Origin: Arthrobacter sp. AQ5-05
Lineage (GTDB): Bacteria > Actinomycetota > Actinomycetes > Actinomycetales > Micrococcaceae
Direction of reading: 5' to 3'
Length of the DNA stretch: 64,000 nucleotides
NCBI RefSeq assembly: GCF_003287975.1
Contig: NZ_QMKQ01000005.1
Location: 62,001-126,000 of the forward strand
Within the stretch, counting starts at the first letter, position 1; each line of letters starts with the position of its first letter. Of this stretch, positions 63,586 through 64,000 are shown in pieces. The notes beneath the pieces are model-generated. The model did no database searches. It saw only the letters and a list, made by a program, of their open reading frames with translations, and had not been told where the DNA came from. A program made the position numbers and the translations under genes.

Positions 63586-64000
63586 TTAGCCACGGATGTC
63601 GTCGAAGAGCAGCGTGGAGATGTAGCGTTCGCCGAAGTCGGGGATCACCGCAACGATGAGCTTGCCGGCGTTTTCCTCGCGCTTGGCGATTTCCAGGGCG
63701 CCCCAGACGGCGGCGCCGCCGGAGATGCCGCCCAGGATGCCTTCCTGCGTGCCCAGCGCGCGGGCAATGGCGACCGAGTCGTCGATCGAGGCGTCGAGCA
63801 CCTCGTCGTACAGCTCGGTGTCCAGCACCTCGGGGATGAAGTTGGCGCCCAGGCCCTGGATCTTGTGCGGGCCGGGCTTGCCGCCGTTGAGGATCGCCGA
63901 GTCCTTCGGCTCCACCGCGACGACCTGCAGTCCCGGCTTTTGCTCCTTGAGGTAGCGTCCGGCGCCGGTGATGGTGCCGCCGGTGCCGATGCCGGCAACG
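63586..64000 (-). CDS. cysK: cysteine synthase A, 3' part
   Basis: The window holds the last 138 codons; the 5' end lies beyond it. [19 protein letters not shown] is the phosphate-binding loop of PLP enzymes of this fold; [18 protein letters not shown] and [13 protein letters not shown] follow. The enzyme makes cysteine from O-acetylserine and sulfide. cysE follows in the same direction and the two probably form an operon. Confidence 0.95.
   Translation of the reverse strand, partial: VAGIGTGGTITGAGRYLKEQKPGLQVVAVEPKDSAILNGGKPGPHKIQGLGANFIPEVLDTELYDEVLDASIDDSVAIARALGTQEGILGGISGGAAVWGALEIAKREENAGKLIVAVIPDFGERYISTLLFDDIRG

Overview
The window looks like a chromosomal stretch of a high-GC actinobacterium, most likely an Arthrobacter-like member of the Micrococcaceae. 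This rests on gene order (rpsP-khpA-rimM-trmD ... rplS-lepB-rnhB-DUF2469-yraN-comM-dprA-xer), a FasR-fabD-fabH-acpP-fabF cluster beside a single-chain aceE, small actinobacterial families (DUF3145, DUF3052, DUF2469) and frequent GTG/TTG starts. The genus is inferred; no rRNA is present. The first gene (M20 amidohydrolase) and the last gene (cysK) are cut by the window edges.

Layout. 1-3.8 kb: amidohydrolase end, a 42-aa basic protein, two tandem uracil-DNA-glycosylase-like genes with a tRNA-like relic between them, and an SDR. 4.1-9.3 kb: ribosome and tRNA maturation genes, interrupted by thiC (reverse strand) with its TPP riboswitch. 9.4-16.7 kb: two signal peptidase I genes flanking a sorted cell-wall serine protease and a lipoprotein that resembles a detached protease pro-domain, then rnhB and DUF2469. 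16.9-21.8 kb: an accessory block with three paralogous unknown genes around a secreted SH3b-GGCT protein and a membrane-anchored protein. 21.9-31.4 kb: yraN-comM and dprA-xerC, separated by a decayed M23 peptidase, a frameshifted GNAT and an OpuC-type osmoprotectant ABC operon. 31.5-40.5 kb: DUF3145, then fabF, acpP, fabH, fabD, FasR and aceE on the reverse strand. 40.8-48.1 kb: DUF3052, a peroxiredoxin, two identical tRNA-Val(UAC) genes bracketing an RNase H-like orphan, argE and an MHS transporter, then a ruined Fic gene and csbD. 48.4-58.4 kb: gluconate/idonate catabolism (gntK, gntP, gluconate 5-dehydrogenase, idnD, a GntR regulator, gnd) plus a pyruvate oxidase/FMN glutamate-synthase-like pair. 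58.6-64 kb: a relic HipBA module, a cNMP-domain flavoprotein, an aldo/keto reductase, a decayed MDR gene, cysE and cysK.

How the parts work together. The translation genes and the fatty-acid cluster are core functions; aceE supplies acetyl-CoA next to the genes that use it. The gnt/idn genes import gluconate or idonate, interconvert them, phosphorylate gluconate and pass 6-phosphogluconate to Gnd. CysE and CysK form a cysteine pathway pair. The accessory blocks sit at breaks in a normally conserved gene order, and most pseudogenes lie in them.

The best candidates for something undescribed are the protease/pro-domain-lipoprotein pair between the two signal peptidases, and the three-paralog plus SH3b-GGCT block. 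Three separate single-base losses at short G/C runs (near 16941, 23873 and 24692) could be real decay or sequencing error and should be checked before those genes are called dead.
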